Source of the DNA: JAUIAI01 sp050633665
GTDB lineage: Bacteria > Pseudomonadota > Gammaproteobacteria > Burkholderiales > Burkholderiaceae_E
Reading direction: 5' to 3'
DNA length: 64,000 nt
NCBI GenBank assembly: GCA_050633665.1
Contig: JBOEGY010000010.1
Location: 54,128 to 118,127, forward strand
The notes beneath the pieces were generated by a model. It saw only the letters and a program-made list of their open reading frames with translations, was not told the DNA's origin and did no database searches. Numbering within the stretch: position 1 is the stretch's first letter; each line of letters starts with the position of its first letter. Of the stretch, positions 9,261 through 18,740 are shown piece by piece. The position numbers and the translations under genes are program-made.

Positions 9261-10002
9261 TTCAGTTGTGCTCATTACCGGTGGTTCGCGCGGCATTGGC
9301 GCGGCGACTGCCGTCAGCGCGGCGCAAGCCGGGTTTGATGTCGTTATCAGTTATCAGCATGCCCAGGGCGCTGCCCGCCAGGTTTGCGAACAGGTCGAGG
9401 CTCATGGCCGGCAGGCGCTGGCCGTGCCTGCCGATGTGGCGATTGAAACCGATGTGATTGATCTGTTCAAGGCGGTTGATCAGCACTTTGGCCGGCTGGA
9501 TGCGCTGGTCAACAATGCCGGTATCGTCGCCCCCGCCATGCCTTTTGAGCAGTATTCCGCCGAGCGGGTATCGCAACTGCTGGCTGTTAACGTTTTTGGG
9601 GCGTTCATGGTTGCCCGGGAGGCGGTCAGGCGTTTGTCGACCCGTCACGGCGGTTCCGGCGGCGCCATTGTGAATGTCTCGTCAGCAGCGTCCAGGCTGG
9701 GCGCTCCGGATGAATATATTGACTACGCCGCGACCAAAGGCGCGATTGACTCCATGACGCTTGGTTTGGCCAAAGAGCTGGGCAGCCAGGGCGTGCGGGT
9801 GAATGCGGTCAGGCCCGGTTTGATTGAAACCGATATTCACGCCAGTGGTGGGCGGCCCGATCGCGTTGCGCAAATGGGTCCCGGACTGCCAATGGGACGT
9901 GGGGGGACGGCTCAGGAAGTGGCGGACGCGATTGTGTTTCTAATATCCCCGGCGGCGAGCTATGTTTCCGGGACTTTGATGGACATAGCCGGCGGCCGTT
10001 AA
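9253..10002 (+). CDS. Short-chain dehydrogenase/reductase (SDR)
   Basis: A 249-aa classical SDR. The cofactor motif ITGGSRGIGAA is at residues 8-18, the NNAG strand near 90 and the catalytic Ser (NVSSAASRLG) and YAATK Tyr/Lys pair near 157. The C-terminal GTLMDIAGG closes the fold. The start at 9253 overlaps the preceding stop by 8 bp; a longer frame from 9154 lies wholly inside the phosphatase gene. The substrate is not deducible. Confidence 0.88.
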   Translation: MTDSVVLITGGSRGIGAATAVSAAQAGFDVVISYQHAQGAARQVCEQVEAHGRQALAVPADVAIETDVIDLFKAVDQHFGRLDALVNNAGIVAPAMPFEQYSAERVSQLLAVNVFGAFMVAREAVRRLSTRHGGSGGAIVNVSSAASRLGAPDEYIDYAATKGAIDSMTLGLAKELGSQGVRVNAVRPGLIETDIHASGGRPDRVAQMGPGLPMGRGGTAQEVADAIVFLISPAASYVSGTLMDIAGGR

Positions 10003-10031
10003 GTCGCGGATTCAGTCGCGGATTAAGTCGC
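10002..10031. repeat. 12-bp tandem repeat between SDR and ssb
   Basis: AGTCGCGGATT(C/A) is repeated twice and then partially (AGTCGC) just after the SDR stop, in the convergent gap before ssb. It does not form a clear terminator. Confidence 0.7.
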
Positions 10032-10060
10032 CCGATCAAGTCCGCGCACCGGTCAGTGAC

Positions 10061-10561
10061 TTAAAACGGGATGTCGTCATCCATATCGTCGAAGTTGGGC
10101 GCAGGTCGGTTGCCGCCACCACCACCGCCGCCACCGCCGGAGCTGGCACCGCCGCCAGAACCGCCGCCGCGGTTGCCGCCACCGCCGTAGTTACCACCAC
10201 CGCCACCGCCGCCACCACCCATGTCTTCGCGGCCGCCCAGCATTTGCATCTGGTCGCCGACGATTTCAGTGGTCCAGCGGTCTTTACCTTCCTTGTCCTG
10301 CCATTTCCGGGTCTGGAGACGGCCTTCGACATAAATGGACCGGCCTTTCTTCAGGTACTCGCCGGCGATTTCGGCCAGCCGGTTATAGAACACCACCCGA
10401 TGCCATTCGGTTTCTTCACGCCGCTCGCCGCTTTCCTTGTCTTTCCAGTTGCGTGAGGTGGCGATATTCACATTGCAGATAGCCCCGCCATTGGGTGAAT
10501 ACCGGGTTTCGGGGTCGCGCCCCAGGTTGCCAACCAGAATGACCTTATTGACCGACGCCAT
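10061..10561 (-). CDS. ssb: Single-stranded DNA-binding protein
   Basis: A 166-aa SSB: OB-fold domain from MASVNKVILVGNLGRDPETR through the DRWTTEIVGDQMQMLGG strand, a Gly-rich linker of about 45 residues and the acidic partner-docking tip MDDDIPF. The ATG at 10561 gives the canonical N-terminus; an upstream in-frame ATG at 10612 would add 17 residues not found in SSBs. It is divergent from uvrA, the classical gammaproteobacterial arrangement. Confidence 0.97.
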   Translation of the reverse strand: MASVNKVILVGNLGRDPETRYSPNGGAICNVNIATSRNWKDKESGERREETEWHRVVFYNRLAEIAGEYLKKGRSIYVEGRLQTRKWQDKEGKDRWTTEIVGDQMQMLGGREDMGGGGGGGGGNYGGGGNRGGGSGGGASSGGGGGGGGGNRPAPNFDDMDDDIPF

Positions 10562-10866
10562 GATTTTTTTGCTCCTCGCGATACATGCAGGGAATGAATA
10601 ATAGCGTCTCAAAGAGGGCTTCGTATCGGGTTGGCTTCATCGTGCGGTCTAGCCCGACGAAGTAAGCATCCAGACCCGGTTGCCCCGGCGGTGTCATGGG
10701 GGGCTGCGGTGCAATCGGGGTAGACTTGCGGGTTGCCTTTTACGAGCCGCCTGAGCAATGCCGCCGAACCCGCCACTGACACCCGAATCTGCGACTGACG
10801 TGGAGCCTGCAACTGTCGAGGAACGAAATGCGCCGTGGAACGAAATGCTGATCATGGGCAAGCCTG
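10562..10866. other. ssb-uvrA divergent intergenic region
   Basis: About 305 bp without a gene. It must hold both promoters. I looked for a LexA box of the CTG-N10-CAG type with an AT-rich core and saw none that is convincing. A direct repeat GAACGAAATGC occurs at 10821 and 10838 just before uvrA. Confidence 0.5.
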
Positions 10867-13836
10867 ATGGCGCGTGATCAGAAGACGGCGCGTGATCAGA
10901 AGACGGCGCGTGACCAGAAGACGGCGCGTGATCAGAACGATCAGATCAGGATCCGTGGCGCGCGCACGCACAATCTGAAAAACTGCAGTCTTGATCTGCC
11001 ACGGAATCAATTGGTCGTGTTGACCGGTATTTCAGGCTCCGGTAAGTCGTCACTGGCCTTCGATACTCTGTATGCGGAAGGTCAGCGTCGATATGTTGAG
11101 TCGTTGTCCGCCTATGCCCGTCAGTTCCTGCAACTGATGGAAAAGCCCGATGTCGACCTGATTGAGGGCTTGTCCCCGGCGATCTCCATCGAGCAAAAGG
11201 CAACCAGCCACAATCCGCGCTCTACGGTTGGCACTGTCACAGAAATTCACGATTACCTGCGCCTGCTGTTTGCCCGCGCCGGGACGCCTTATTGCCCGGA
11301 GCATCCGGAGCATCCGTTGCGCGCGCAAACCGTTTCGCAAATGGTCGATGCGGTGGACAGCCTGCCAGAGGGTACCCGGCTAATGATTCTGGCGCCGGTT
11401 CTGACGTCTCGCAAAGGTGAGCATCTGGATTTGTTCCAGGACTTGCAGTCACAGGGGTTTATCCGGGTTCGGGTGCGTGCTGATCACAAGAACGCGAAGG
11501 CTGAAATAATCGACATCTCCGAGAACACGCCGGAGCTGGAGAAAAACAAGAAGCATTCGGTTGATGTTGTCGTAGACCGTATCAAAGTAGCGGACGACAT
11601 GAAGCAGCGGCTTGCAGAGTCTTTTGAGACAGCAATTCGGCTGGGCGAAGGGCGCGCCATTGTCCTGGAGATGGACGGTGAGAATGAGACTCTCTTCTCC
11701 AGCAAATTTGCCTGTCCGGTCTGTAACCACGCATTGCCGGAGCTCGAACCGCGGTTGTTCTCATTCAACAATCCGGCCGGTGCCTGCCCGTCTTGCGACG
11801 GGCTTGGTGTCGAGCAGTTTTTCGATCCGCAACGGATTGTCCAGTTTCCGTCACTGAGTCTTGCCTCTGGCGCAATCAAAGGATGGGACAGCCGCAATCA
11901 GTTCTACTTTCAAATGCTCAACAGTCTGGCTGCTTATTATGATTTTTCGATCGAGCAGCCCTGGGAAGAGTTACCCGAGGAGGCTCGTCAGCGGGTCTTG
12001 TATGGATCGGGCTCGCAAAAAATTCCGTTTTCCTACATGGGTGATAAGAGTCGCTCGGTAGTCAAAGAGCATGTCTTTGAAGGCGTGGTAAATAATTTCG
12101 AACGTCGCTACAAGGACACTGATTCCTCGCATGTTCGCGATGAGTTATCCAAGTTCATCAACTCCCGGCGTTGCCCCACCTGTGAAGGCACGCGCCTTCG
12201 GGTAGACGCCCGTTTCGTCCGGGTTGGTCCGGCGGGGGGAGGGCTGGGCATCTGGGAAGTCTCTCATCTGACGCTGCGCGAGTCCTTGAGTTGGTTCGAG
12301 AATCTGAAGCTGGACGGGATGAAGCAGGCGGTTGGCGAAAGAATTGCCAGCGAAATCGTTTCCCGGCTGCGGTTTCTGAATAACGTTGGCCTGAACTACC
12401 TGACGCTGGACCGGGCGGCAGAAACGCTGTCCGGCGGCGAGTCGCAACGAATCAGGCTGGCCTCTCAAATCGGGTCCGGGCTGACTGGGGTCATGTATGT
12501 GCTCGATGAACCATCGATCGGATTGCACCAACGTGACAACGACCGGCTGATCGAAACGCTTAAGCATCTGCGTGACCTGGGCAATAGCGTGCTGGTGGTC
12601 GAGCATGACGAAGATGCGATTCAGGCGGCCGACCATGTGATTGACATGGGGCCGGGCGCAGGGGTTCATGGTGGCGAGGTAATTGCGCAAGGCACACCAG
12701 CGGACATCGCTGCGAGTCCCGATTCCATAACCGGGCAGTATTTGTCCGGCCAGCGCTGCATCGAGGTACCGGCCAGGCGTCATGAGCCTGGTGAGCAGTT
12801 GCTGACGGTGGTGGGAGCCAGTGGCAACAACCTGAATCAGGTCACCGTGAGCTTTCCGGTTGGCCTGATGGTTTGTGTGACTGGCGTGTCTGGTTCAGGC
12901 AAATCGACTCTGGTTAATGAGACCCTGTATCGTGCGGCAGCCAAGAAGATCTACCGTGCCCATGCGGAGCCGGCCGAACACGAGCGCATCGAAGGCCTTG
13001 AGCACTTCGACAAAGTCATCAACGTGGATCAAAGCCCGATTGGTCGTACGCCGCGGTCGAACCCGGCAACCTATACCGGCTTGTTCACACCTATTCGTGA
13101 GTTGTTCTCGGATACTTTGATCGGTCGTGAACGGGGCTACGGTCCGGGCCGGTTTTCGTTCAATGTCAAAGGCGGCCGGTGCGAAGCCTGTCAGGGCGAC
13201 GGCATGATCAAAGTGGAGATGCACTTCCTGCCTGATGTTTACGTTCCCTGCGATATTTGCAAGGGTAAACGGTATAACCGGGAAACCCTGGAAGTAATGT
13301 ACAAAGGCAAGTCGATTGCCGAAGTGCTTGGTATGACGATTGAATATGCCGCCGAGTTCTTTTCGGCCGTGCCGCTCATCTCAAGAAAGCTGCAGACTTT
13401 GCTGGATGTCGGTCTGGGATATGTCCGGCTGGGCCAGAGTGCAACCACTTTGTCGGGAGGAGAGGCTCAGCGGGTGAAACTGGCGCTGGAGTTGTCCAAG
13501 CGAGATACCGGGCGCACGCTCTATATTCTTGATGAGCCGACCACAGGCCTGCACTTTCAGGACATCGCCATGTTGTTGCGGGTTCTGCATGAACTGCGCG
13601 ATCATGGCAACACGGTGGTGGTTATCGAGCACAATCTGGATGTGATCAAAACCGCCGACTGGTTGATCGATCTGGGTCCGGAAGGCGGCTCTGGCGGTGG
13701 ACAGATTGTTGCCGAAGGCATGCCGGAAGTCATTGCGGCCGAGCCGGCAAGTCATACGGGCCGGTATCTGCAGGCGGTCTTGCAGGTATCAAAATCGAAG
13801 AACGGCCCGGCAGGCAGAAAAGCGCGTAAAAAGTAA
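10867..13836 (+). CDS. uvrA: Excinuclease ABC subunit A
   Basis: Damage-recognition ATPase of nucleotide excision repair. The 989 aa contain two ABC ATPase halves: Walker A GISGSGKSSLA near residue 55 and GVSGSGKSTLV near 677; signature LSGGESQRIRLA and LSGGEAQRVKLA; and zinc-module cysteines CPVCNHALPE and the CxxC pairs around CEACQGDG and CDICKGK. The conserved body starts at IRIRGARTHNLKN. Ahead of it is an unusual 25-residue leader made of three-plus copies of ARDQKT encoded by an 18-bp tandem repeat; no start codon in frame lies after the repeat, so I keep the ATG at 10867. Confidence 0.97.
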   Translation: MARDQKTARDQKTARDQKTARDQNDQIRIRGARTHNLKNCSLDLPRNQLVVLTGISGSGKSSLAFDTLYAEGQRRYVESLSAYARQFLQLMEKPDVDLIEGLSPAISIEQKATSHNPRSTVGTVTEIHDYLRLLFARAGTPYCPEHPEHPLRAQTVSQMVDAVDSLPEGTRLMILAPVLTSRKGEHLDLFQDLQSQGFIRVRVRADHKNAKAEIIDISENTPELEKNKKHSVDVVVDRIKVADDMKQRLAESFETAIRLGEGRAIVLEMDGENETLFSSKFACPVCNHALPELEPRLFSFNNPAGACPSCDGLGVEQFFDPQRIVQFPSLSLASGAIKGWDSRNQFYFQMLNSLAAYYDFSIEQPWEELPEEARQRVLYGSGSQKIPFSYMGDKSRSVVKEHVFEGVVNNFERRYKDTDSSHVRDELSKFINSRRCPTCEGTRLRVDARFVRVGPAGGGLGIWEVSHLTLRESLSWFENLKLDGMKQAVGERIASEIVSRLRFLNNVGLNYLTLDRAAETLSGGESQRIRLASQIGSGLTGVMYVLDEPSIGLHQRDNDRLIETLKHLRDLGNSVLVVEHDEDAIQAADHVIDMGPGAGVHGGEVIAQGTPADIAASPDSITGQYLSGQRCIEVPARRHEPGEQLLTVVGASGNNLNQVTVSFPVGLMVCVTGVSGSGKSTLVNETLYRAAAKKIYRAHAEPAEHERIEGLEHFDKVINVDQSPIGRTPRSNPATYTGLFTPIRELFSDTLIGRERGYGPGRFSFNVKGGRCEACQGDGMIKVEMHFLPDVYVPCDICKGKRYNRETLEVMYKGKSIAEVLGMTIEYAAEFFSAVPLISRKLQTLLDVGLGYVRLGQSATTLSGGEAQRVKLALELSKRDTGRTLYILDEPTTGLHFQDIAMLLRVLHELRDHGNTVVVIEHNLDVIKTADWLIDLGPEGGSGGGQIVAEGMPEVIAAEPASHTGRYLQAVLQVSKSKNGPAGRKARKK
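10870..10938 (+). repeat. 18-bp tandem repeat in the 5' end of uvrA
   Basis: Unit GCGCGTGATCAGAAGACG occurs three times in full (third copy has one change, GACCAG) and once in part, in frame, encoding ARDQKT repeats. The copies are almost identical, which points to recent slippage expansion. Confidence 0.9.
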
Positions 13837-13852
13837 AACACAGGAGACCAAC

Positions 13853-14629
13853 TTGAAGCTTGATATGACAGGGCGCAATGCCTTGATAACCGGTGGCAGT
13901 CTTGGCCTGGGGCTGGCTATGGCCCAGGCGTTTGTTGAATCCGGAGCCAATGTTGCCCTGGTTGCCCGGCGTGCAGAACCCCTGAATGAAGCGCAGGCAC
14001 TGGTGCGCCAGTCCGGTTCGGGCAAGGTGGTGACTGTCAGCGCCGATGTTGCAACCGCTGCCGGATGTGAGCAGGCGTTCAAGCAAACCCAGGCAGCGCT
14101 GGGCAGTGTTGATATTCTGGTTAACAACGCCGGTTTATCGCAAACCGGCAAGTTCGAGACGATCACCGACGAAGTCTGGCAGGCGGATCTTGATCTCAAA
14201 CTCTTTGCCGCAATTCGACTGGCGCGTCTGGCGTTTCCGGGCATGAAAGAGCAGCGGTGGGGCCGGGTAATCAACGTCTTGAATACCGGCGCGAAGGCGC
14301 CGGCCGCCAACTCGGCTCCCACATCAATCAGCCGGGCTGCCGGTATGGCGCTGACCAAAGTGTTGGCCGGCGAGGGCGCCGAACACAATGTGTTGGTCAA
14401 TGCTCTGCTGGTCGGCCGAATCGAGAGCGATCAGTGGGTCCGTCGCGCCGCAGCAAAAGATCAGACGCTGGAGCAGTTCTATTCTCAAATGGGTCAGGGG
14501 CTGCCAATGGGCCGGGTCGGTACCGCGCAGGAATTTGCGGCGATGGCCTGCCTGCTGGCCTCTGAACAAGGGGGTTATATCAATGGCACGGCGATCAACG
14601 TCGATGGTGGCATGAGTCCGGTACCGTAA
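13853..14629 (+). CDS. Short-chain dehydrogenase/reductase (SDR)
   Basis: A 258-aa SDR with ITGGSLGLGLAMA at residues 12-24, NNAG near 97 and C-terminal GTAINVDGGMSPV. The usual catalytic YxxxK is not obvious: the region after VINVLNTGAKAPAANSAPTS lacks a clear Tyr, so it may be a divergent or non-catalytic member. I choose TTG at 13853 because AGGAG lies 6 bases upstream; ATG at 13865 would also leave the Rossmann fold intact. It begins 16 bp after uvrA. Confidence 0.8.
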   Translation: MKLDMTGRNALITGGSLGLGLAMAQAFVESGANVALVARRAEPLNEAQALVRQSGSGKVVTVSADVATAAGCEQAFKQTQAALGSVDILVNNAGLSQTGKFETITDEVWQADLDLKLFAAIRLARLAFPGMKEQRWGRVINVLNTGAKAPAANSAPTSISRAAGMALTKVLAGEGAEHNVLVNALLVGRIESDQWVRRAAAKDQTLEQFYSQMGQGLPMGRVGTAQEFAAMACLLASEQGGYINGTAINVDGGMSPVP

Positions 14630-14653
14630 CCGGCGCTGCCGATTACGCGTTGT

Positions 14654-15346
14654 TCAGTCGCTGATCTGCCAGGCATCGAAGCTGTTGTTCATCTGGCTGG
14701 CGTCCAGTAGCGCCGGCTCTCCCAGTTGCGCGGCAATCGAGAACACTCTGGCCAGTGATTCAAGTCGGCGCGCTCGTTGCAGGGTTTGTGCCACAGACGT
14801 GCCTGTCACCAGCGCACCGTGATTGGCCAGCAGGCAAGCCTGGCGGCTGGCGGTTGCTTCGAGCACCGAATCAATCAAGGCCCGTGGGCCATCAGCGACC
14901 CGTTTGCCCACTAGCGCAGCACAAGGCAGATGATCCCCTCCCAGGGCAGCGAGAGCCGGGTGGAACGGCGGGATGCCTTCAGTCTGAACCCTGGGCAGAC
15001 AGGCCAGCGCGGTCGCGTACGGCGGGGCAAACAACATGATGCAATGAGTGTCAGGGCGTTCGGTCAGCAAGGCAACGTGTAACTCGTGCCACAGGCCGGG
15101 CGCCGGCGGTTCGTTCAGCCAGCTATCGGATGCGCGCTCCAGCGGCTGCATCGGGTGCCAGCACAATTGCCCCGCCGTGGTAATCAGGCCCGCAGCGCCA
15201 CTGCGGGCCCAGCGATGGCTCAAATTGAGCAGCCCGATCGAGTCCAGTCCCTCTTGTTGCATGCTCAGGCAGGCTTGTGACAGCGTCTGCCTGAGCGACT
15301 GCTCGTCAGCTTGTGTTCCTGGCTCCGGTGGAGTCTTCGTGGTCAT
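14654..15346 (-). CDS. Class II aldolase/adducin-like protein, degenerate metal site
   Basis: A 230-aa protein with the class II aldolase fold pattern (LLNLSHRWARSGAAGLITT near residue 35, LLANHGALVTG near 171). Active members coordinate zinc with an HxH pair in a HTHSxxATA-type segment plus a later His. Here the segment reads MLFAPPYATALA, so the HxH pair is missing while the NHG His remains. It may have lost aldolase activity. The ATG at 15346 is used; the upstream in-frame ATG at 15454 overlaps the ligase start region. Confidence 0.7.
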   Translation of the reverse strand: MTTKTPPEPGTQADEQSLRQTLSQACLSMQQEGLDSIGLLNLSHRWARSGAAGLITTAGQLCWHPMQPLERASDSWLNEPPAPGLWHELHVALLTERPDTHCIMLFAPPYATALACLPRVQTEGIPPFHPALAALGGDHLPCAALVGKRVADGPRALIDSVLEATASRQACLLANHGALVTGTSVAQTLQRARRLESLARVFSIAAQLGEPALLDASQMNNSFDAWQISD

Positions 15347-15413
15347 GGCTTTATTATGGCGCCTGAAAAGGCTGTTCGTTGCTGACCGGCCGCAAAGAAT
15401 ATGGAGACATCTC

Positions 15414-17174
15414 ATGACCGGCGCTTCGGCTCCCGCTTCGGCACCTATTGGCAATCCTGTGTTGCCTCATCTGGCCCACCATGCTTTCTGGCCTGAAGGC
15501 GTTCCTCACACTATCCCGTTGGTCGAACAGACGATCTGGGAAAACCTGCAGGCGACCGTCGCGCGCGGGCCGGACCGGGATGCGTTGGTGTTCTTTGGTC
15601 ATCATATTACCTACGGCGAATTGTTCGCACAGGCTGAGCGAATGGCAGCCTGGCTTGAACAGGTTGCCCAGGTCAGGCCGGGTGACCGGGTGATGCTAAT
15701 GATGCAGAATTCACCTCAGTTTGTGATCGCCAGTTATGCCATTCTGAGGTTGCGCGGGGTGGTTGTTCCGGTTAACCCGATGACGCGCGCACTTGAGTTG
15801 CCTCATTACTTCAGTGATGCCGGTCTTAAAGTGGCGATCGTCGGCGCCGAACTGGCCGGTGAGGTGATCAAAGCCAACGACCGTGATGACGGCGGACAAC
15901 TGGAACACCTGTTAGTGGCTCGCTATGCCGATATGATTCCGGCCGATGCAGGTGAGTTTGCGCCACCCCAGGCCTGGCAGGCCTGGCTTGACGGCGGGTC
16001 TTTGCCCGAGCCGGCCAGAGATATCTCGGTCACGGCCTGGCAGCAAGCCGATCAGTTGGCCCGGACTTTACCGCCGCTGTCTGCCTATGCAGGCAAAGCG
16101 ACCGAGCAAGTGGCGCTTTGTTATACCTCGGGCACGACAGACCGGCCCAAAGGCTGCATGCATACCCACCAGACGATTGGTCACAATATTGTCGGCGGCA
16201 GCATCTGGAGCACCGCAACCAGTCAGGACGATGTGTCATTGTCGGTGGTGCCGATGTTTCATATCACCGGCATGTTGTATGCGATGCACTCGCTGATCTA
16301 CATCGGCTCGCGTTCGGTCATCATGCCGCGTTGGGATCGGGCACTGGCCGGGCGTTTGATTTCACACTACAAGGTCACCAACTGGACCAATATTCCGACC
16401 ATGGTGATCGACTTGCTCGGCAGCCCGGAGATCAAACAATTCGACTTGTCCAGCCTGCGACAGATTGGTGGCGGTGGTGCGGCAATGCCTGAGGCCGTCG
16501 CGAAACACTTGTTCGATACGTTTGGCTTGCGCTACCAGGAGGGCTACGGTCTGACTGAAACCGCAGCCCCTTCGCATAGCAATCCGTTTGCCCGGCCCAA
16601 GCGTCAATGTCTGGGAATACCAGTCATTGGTACTGATTCGCGCATTGTCGACCCGGAAACCCTGGCTGAACTGCCCACTGGCGAAACCGGCGAAATCGTG
16701 ATCAGCGGGCCGCAGGTGTTCAAAGGCTATTGGCGCAACGAACAAGCCACCGCTGAGGCGTTTTTTGAACTGGACGGCAAGACGTTTTTTCGCACGGGCG
16801 ATCTGGGTAGGCGTGACGAAGAAGGGTATTACTTCATCACAGATCGTCTCAAGCGCATGATCAATGCCAGTGGGTTCAAAGTCTGGCCTGCCGAGGTGGA
16901 GAGCCTGCTGTACCGGCACCCGGCTATCCGCGAGGCGTGCATTATTGCCAGCCGCGACCCTTACCGCGGCGAGACCGTCAAAGCGGTCATCGTGCTCAAA
17001 GAGGACGCAGCCGATACCACCGCCGAGCAGGTTCAGGAATGGGCGCGCGAGAACATGGCAGCCTACAAAGTCCCCCGGCTGGTTCAGTTCACCGACCAGT
17101 TGCCGAAGTCCGGCTCCGGCAAAGTCATGTGGCGCGCACTTCAGGAAGCGGAAATGGCGTCGGCAGACAGCTAA
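15414..17174 (+). CDS. Acyl-CoA synthetase (AMP-forming, fatty-acid/aryl acid type)
   Basis: Activates a carboxylic acid to its CoA thioester through an acyl-adenylate. The 586-aa protein has the ATP motif YTSGTTDRPKGCMHTH (D replaces the usual G) near residue 238, GYGLTET near 378, GDLGRRDEEGYYFITDRLK with the hinge near 462, and the C-terminal catalytic Lys in PKSGSGKVMWR. Start ATG 15414 has GGAG 8 bases upstream. The substrate is probably a medium- or long-chain acid, from family resemblance only. It converges with the CoA-transferase, overlapping by 4 bp. Confidence 0.9.
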   Translation: MTGASAPASAPIGNPVLPHLAHHAFWPEGVPHTIPLVEQTIWENLQATVARGPDRDALVFFGHHITYGELFAQAERMAAWLEQVAQVRPGDRVMLMMQNSPQFVIASYAILRLRGVVVPVNPMTRALELPHYFSDAGLKVAIVGAELAGEVIKANDRDDGGQLEHLLVARYADMIPADAGEFAPPQAWQAWLDGGSLPEPARDISVTAWQQADQLARTLPPLSAYAGKATEQVALCYTSGTTDRPKGCMHTHQTIGHNIVGGSIWSTATSQDDVSLSVVPMFHITGMLYAMHSLIYIGSRSVIMPRWDRALAGRLISHYKVTNWTNIPTMVIDLLGSPEIKQFDLSSLRQIGGGGAAMPEAVAKHLFDTFGLRYQEGYGLTETAAPSHSNPFARPKRQCLGIPVIGTDSRIVDPETLAELPTGETGEIVISGPQVFKGYWRNEQATAEAFFELDGKTFFRTGDLGRRDEEGYYFITDRLKRMINASGFKVWPAEVESLLYRHPAIREACIIASRDPYRGETVKAVIVLKEDAADTTAEQVQEWARENMAAYKVPRLVQFTDQLPKSGSGKVMWRALQEAEMASADS

Positions 17175-18373
17175 ATCACCTTTTGCTCGCGCATGGCTGC
17201 AATTTCGGCCGCCTCATAGCCGAGGTCTTGCAGTATTTCAGCCGTGTGTTCGCCAAGCGCGGGTGCCGGTCGCATGGTCTGTACATCAGTGTCAGATAGT
17301 TTTGCGGGTGAGCGCGCCACCGGGACTTTTTGTTCCACCCCGGGATAATCAAGCGGCTGAAACAAACCGAGCGCCTGGCTGGCCGGGTGATCCAGCGCTT
17401 GCTGGGGCTGCAGAACAGGGCCACAGGGAATGCGTGCCTCGCCGAGCAATGTCAGCGCTTGTTCAGTTGAATACTGTTCAGACCAGCGTTGCATCCGTTC
17501 GCTGACGATCTCACCATTGATGCCGCGGGCTTCATCGTCGGCAAAGCGGCTGTCTGTCAGCCAGTGTTCTTCACCCATCAGCCGCGCCCAGCGCTCGAAC
17601 AGCGGATCTCCGAGCACCTGACACAGAATCCACCCATCGGTTGTTCGATACAGATCCACTGGAGCCGCAGTCTGGCCGCGATTGCCGGTCGGCTGACGAT
17701 TGACATTCAGGGTGGCTTGTTCGATCAACATGGCATTGGTGAAGGTCAGGGCGGTGCCAAGCAAGGTGCCGCTGACAACCTGTCCGCGGCCGGTTTTGTC
17801 ACGTGCCATCAAGGCCAGTACTGCTGAGAAAGCGCAATGCAGCGCCGTCCCGAAATCGACATACGCCACCTGCGCCCGGTAAGGCTGGTCGGGCTCGCCA
17901 GTCATATGCACCGACCCGGACATCGCCTGGCCGACGCCATCGAAACCCACTCGTTCAGCCCATGGCCCCTGATCGCCGTAGGCCGAGGCCGTCACGAGAA
18001 TAATTTTTGGATTGATGGCCGACAGGCTGGCGTAATCCAGCCCCATAGAGGCCAGCGTGGGCGCTGGCAGGTTGGCGACCACGATATCGGCGCCCTGAAT
18101 CAGCTTGGTCATTACGCCGGCAGCCTCGGCATGGCGAGGATTGAGCGTCATGGACCGTTTGTTCCGATTCATTTGCAAATACAGGGCACCAACCCCATCT
18201 GAGGTTACCGGCGCGGTGTATCGGTCTTCACTGCCCTGGCGTTTTTCGATCCTGATGACATCCGCACCATGGTCAGCCAGGAGAGCAGCGCAATACGGCC
18301 CGGCGATATAACGGCCAAAATCCAGGACCTTCACCCCGTCGAGAACGCCATCTGGCAGCGAATTGTTTTGCAT
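17171..18373 (-). CDS. CaiB/BaiF family (type III) CoA-transferase
   Basis: Moves CoA between carboxylic acids without a covalent acyl-phosphate step. The 400-aa protein starts with the family opening GVLDGVKVLDFGRYIAGPY, then NRNKRSMTLNPR near residue 71, the region of the catalytic Asp (VAYVDFGTALH) near 172 and the C-terminal LGEHTAEILQDLGY motif. ATG 18373 follows TAGGAG by 10 bases; a longer frame from 18424 has no such site. The acyl-CoA ligase on the opposite strand suggests related acid metabolism. Confidence 0.9.
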   Translation of the reverse strand: MQNNSLPDGVLDGVKVLDFGRYIAGPYCAALLADHGADVIRIEKRQGSEDRYTAPVTSDGVGALYLQMNRNKRSMTLNPRHAEAAGVMTKLIQGADIVVANLPAPTLASMGLDYASLSAINPKIILVTASAYGDQGPWAERVGFDGVGQAMSGSVHMTGEPDQPYRAQVAYVDFGTALHCAFSAVLALMARDKTGRGQVVSGTLLGTALTFTNAMLIEQATLNVNRQPTGNRGQTAAPVDLYRTTDGWILCQVLGDPLFERWARLMGEEHWLTDSRFADDEARGINGEIVSERMQRWSEQYSTEQALTLLGEARIPCGPVLQPQQALDHPASQALGLFQPLDYPGVEQKVPVARSPAKLSDTDVQTMRPAPALGEHTAEILQDLGYEAAEIAAMREQKVI

Positions 18374-18740
18374 AATGTAATAACTCCTAAATAAAACCCG
18401 GTTTGATCCGTTTGGGTGAGCCAAGTTGCGCCGTCAACGTGATTAATCCGGCCGCGATCGAATAGAATCGAGGGCTTTCCGCGCGTGCGCAGTCAGATGC
18501 TGTCTGGAAAGACGGCGTCTGGAAGCAGACTCCCGCCTGAATCGACGTACCGGATCTGGTCGTTGGTCACGTGGCAAGGGCGTCACCACAATCGCTTGTG
18601 CCAGCGTGGAGCAGCCCCGGGCCGGGGCTATCTACACCATTGGAAAAACCGGTCATCGTCTCACTCATTGTTAACTATCCTGGTCAGCCGTCGGAACGGT
18701 GCCATGCCAGGCGTTTAGTTTTTGCTCAGAGGTTCATGTT
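18374..18740. other. Intergenic region with a GC palindrome
   Basis: About 367 bp between the CoA-transferase and fmdB, which point away from each other. The clearest structure is AGCCCCGG-G-CCGGGGCT at 18613-18629, a perfect 8-bp inverted repeat without a following T-run, so it is not a standard terminator. No convincing gene is seen. Confidence 0.5.

Noticed and set aside
10562..10866. LexA box for ssb/uvrA
   Set aside because: No CTG-N10-CAG site with the expected core was found in the divergent gap.
18613..18629. GC palindrome as terminator
   Set aside because: No T-run on either side; both neighbours point away from it.
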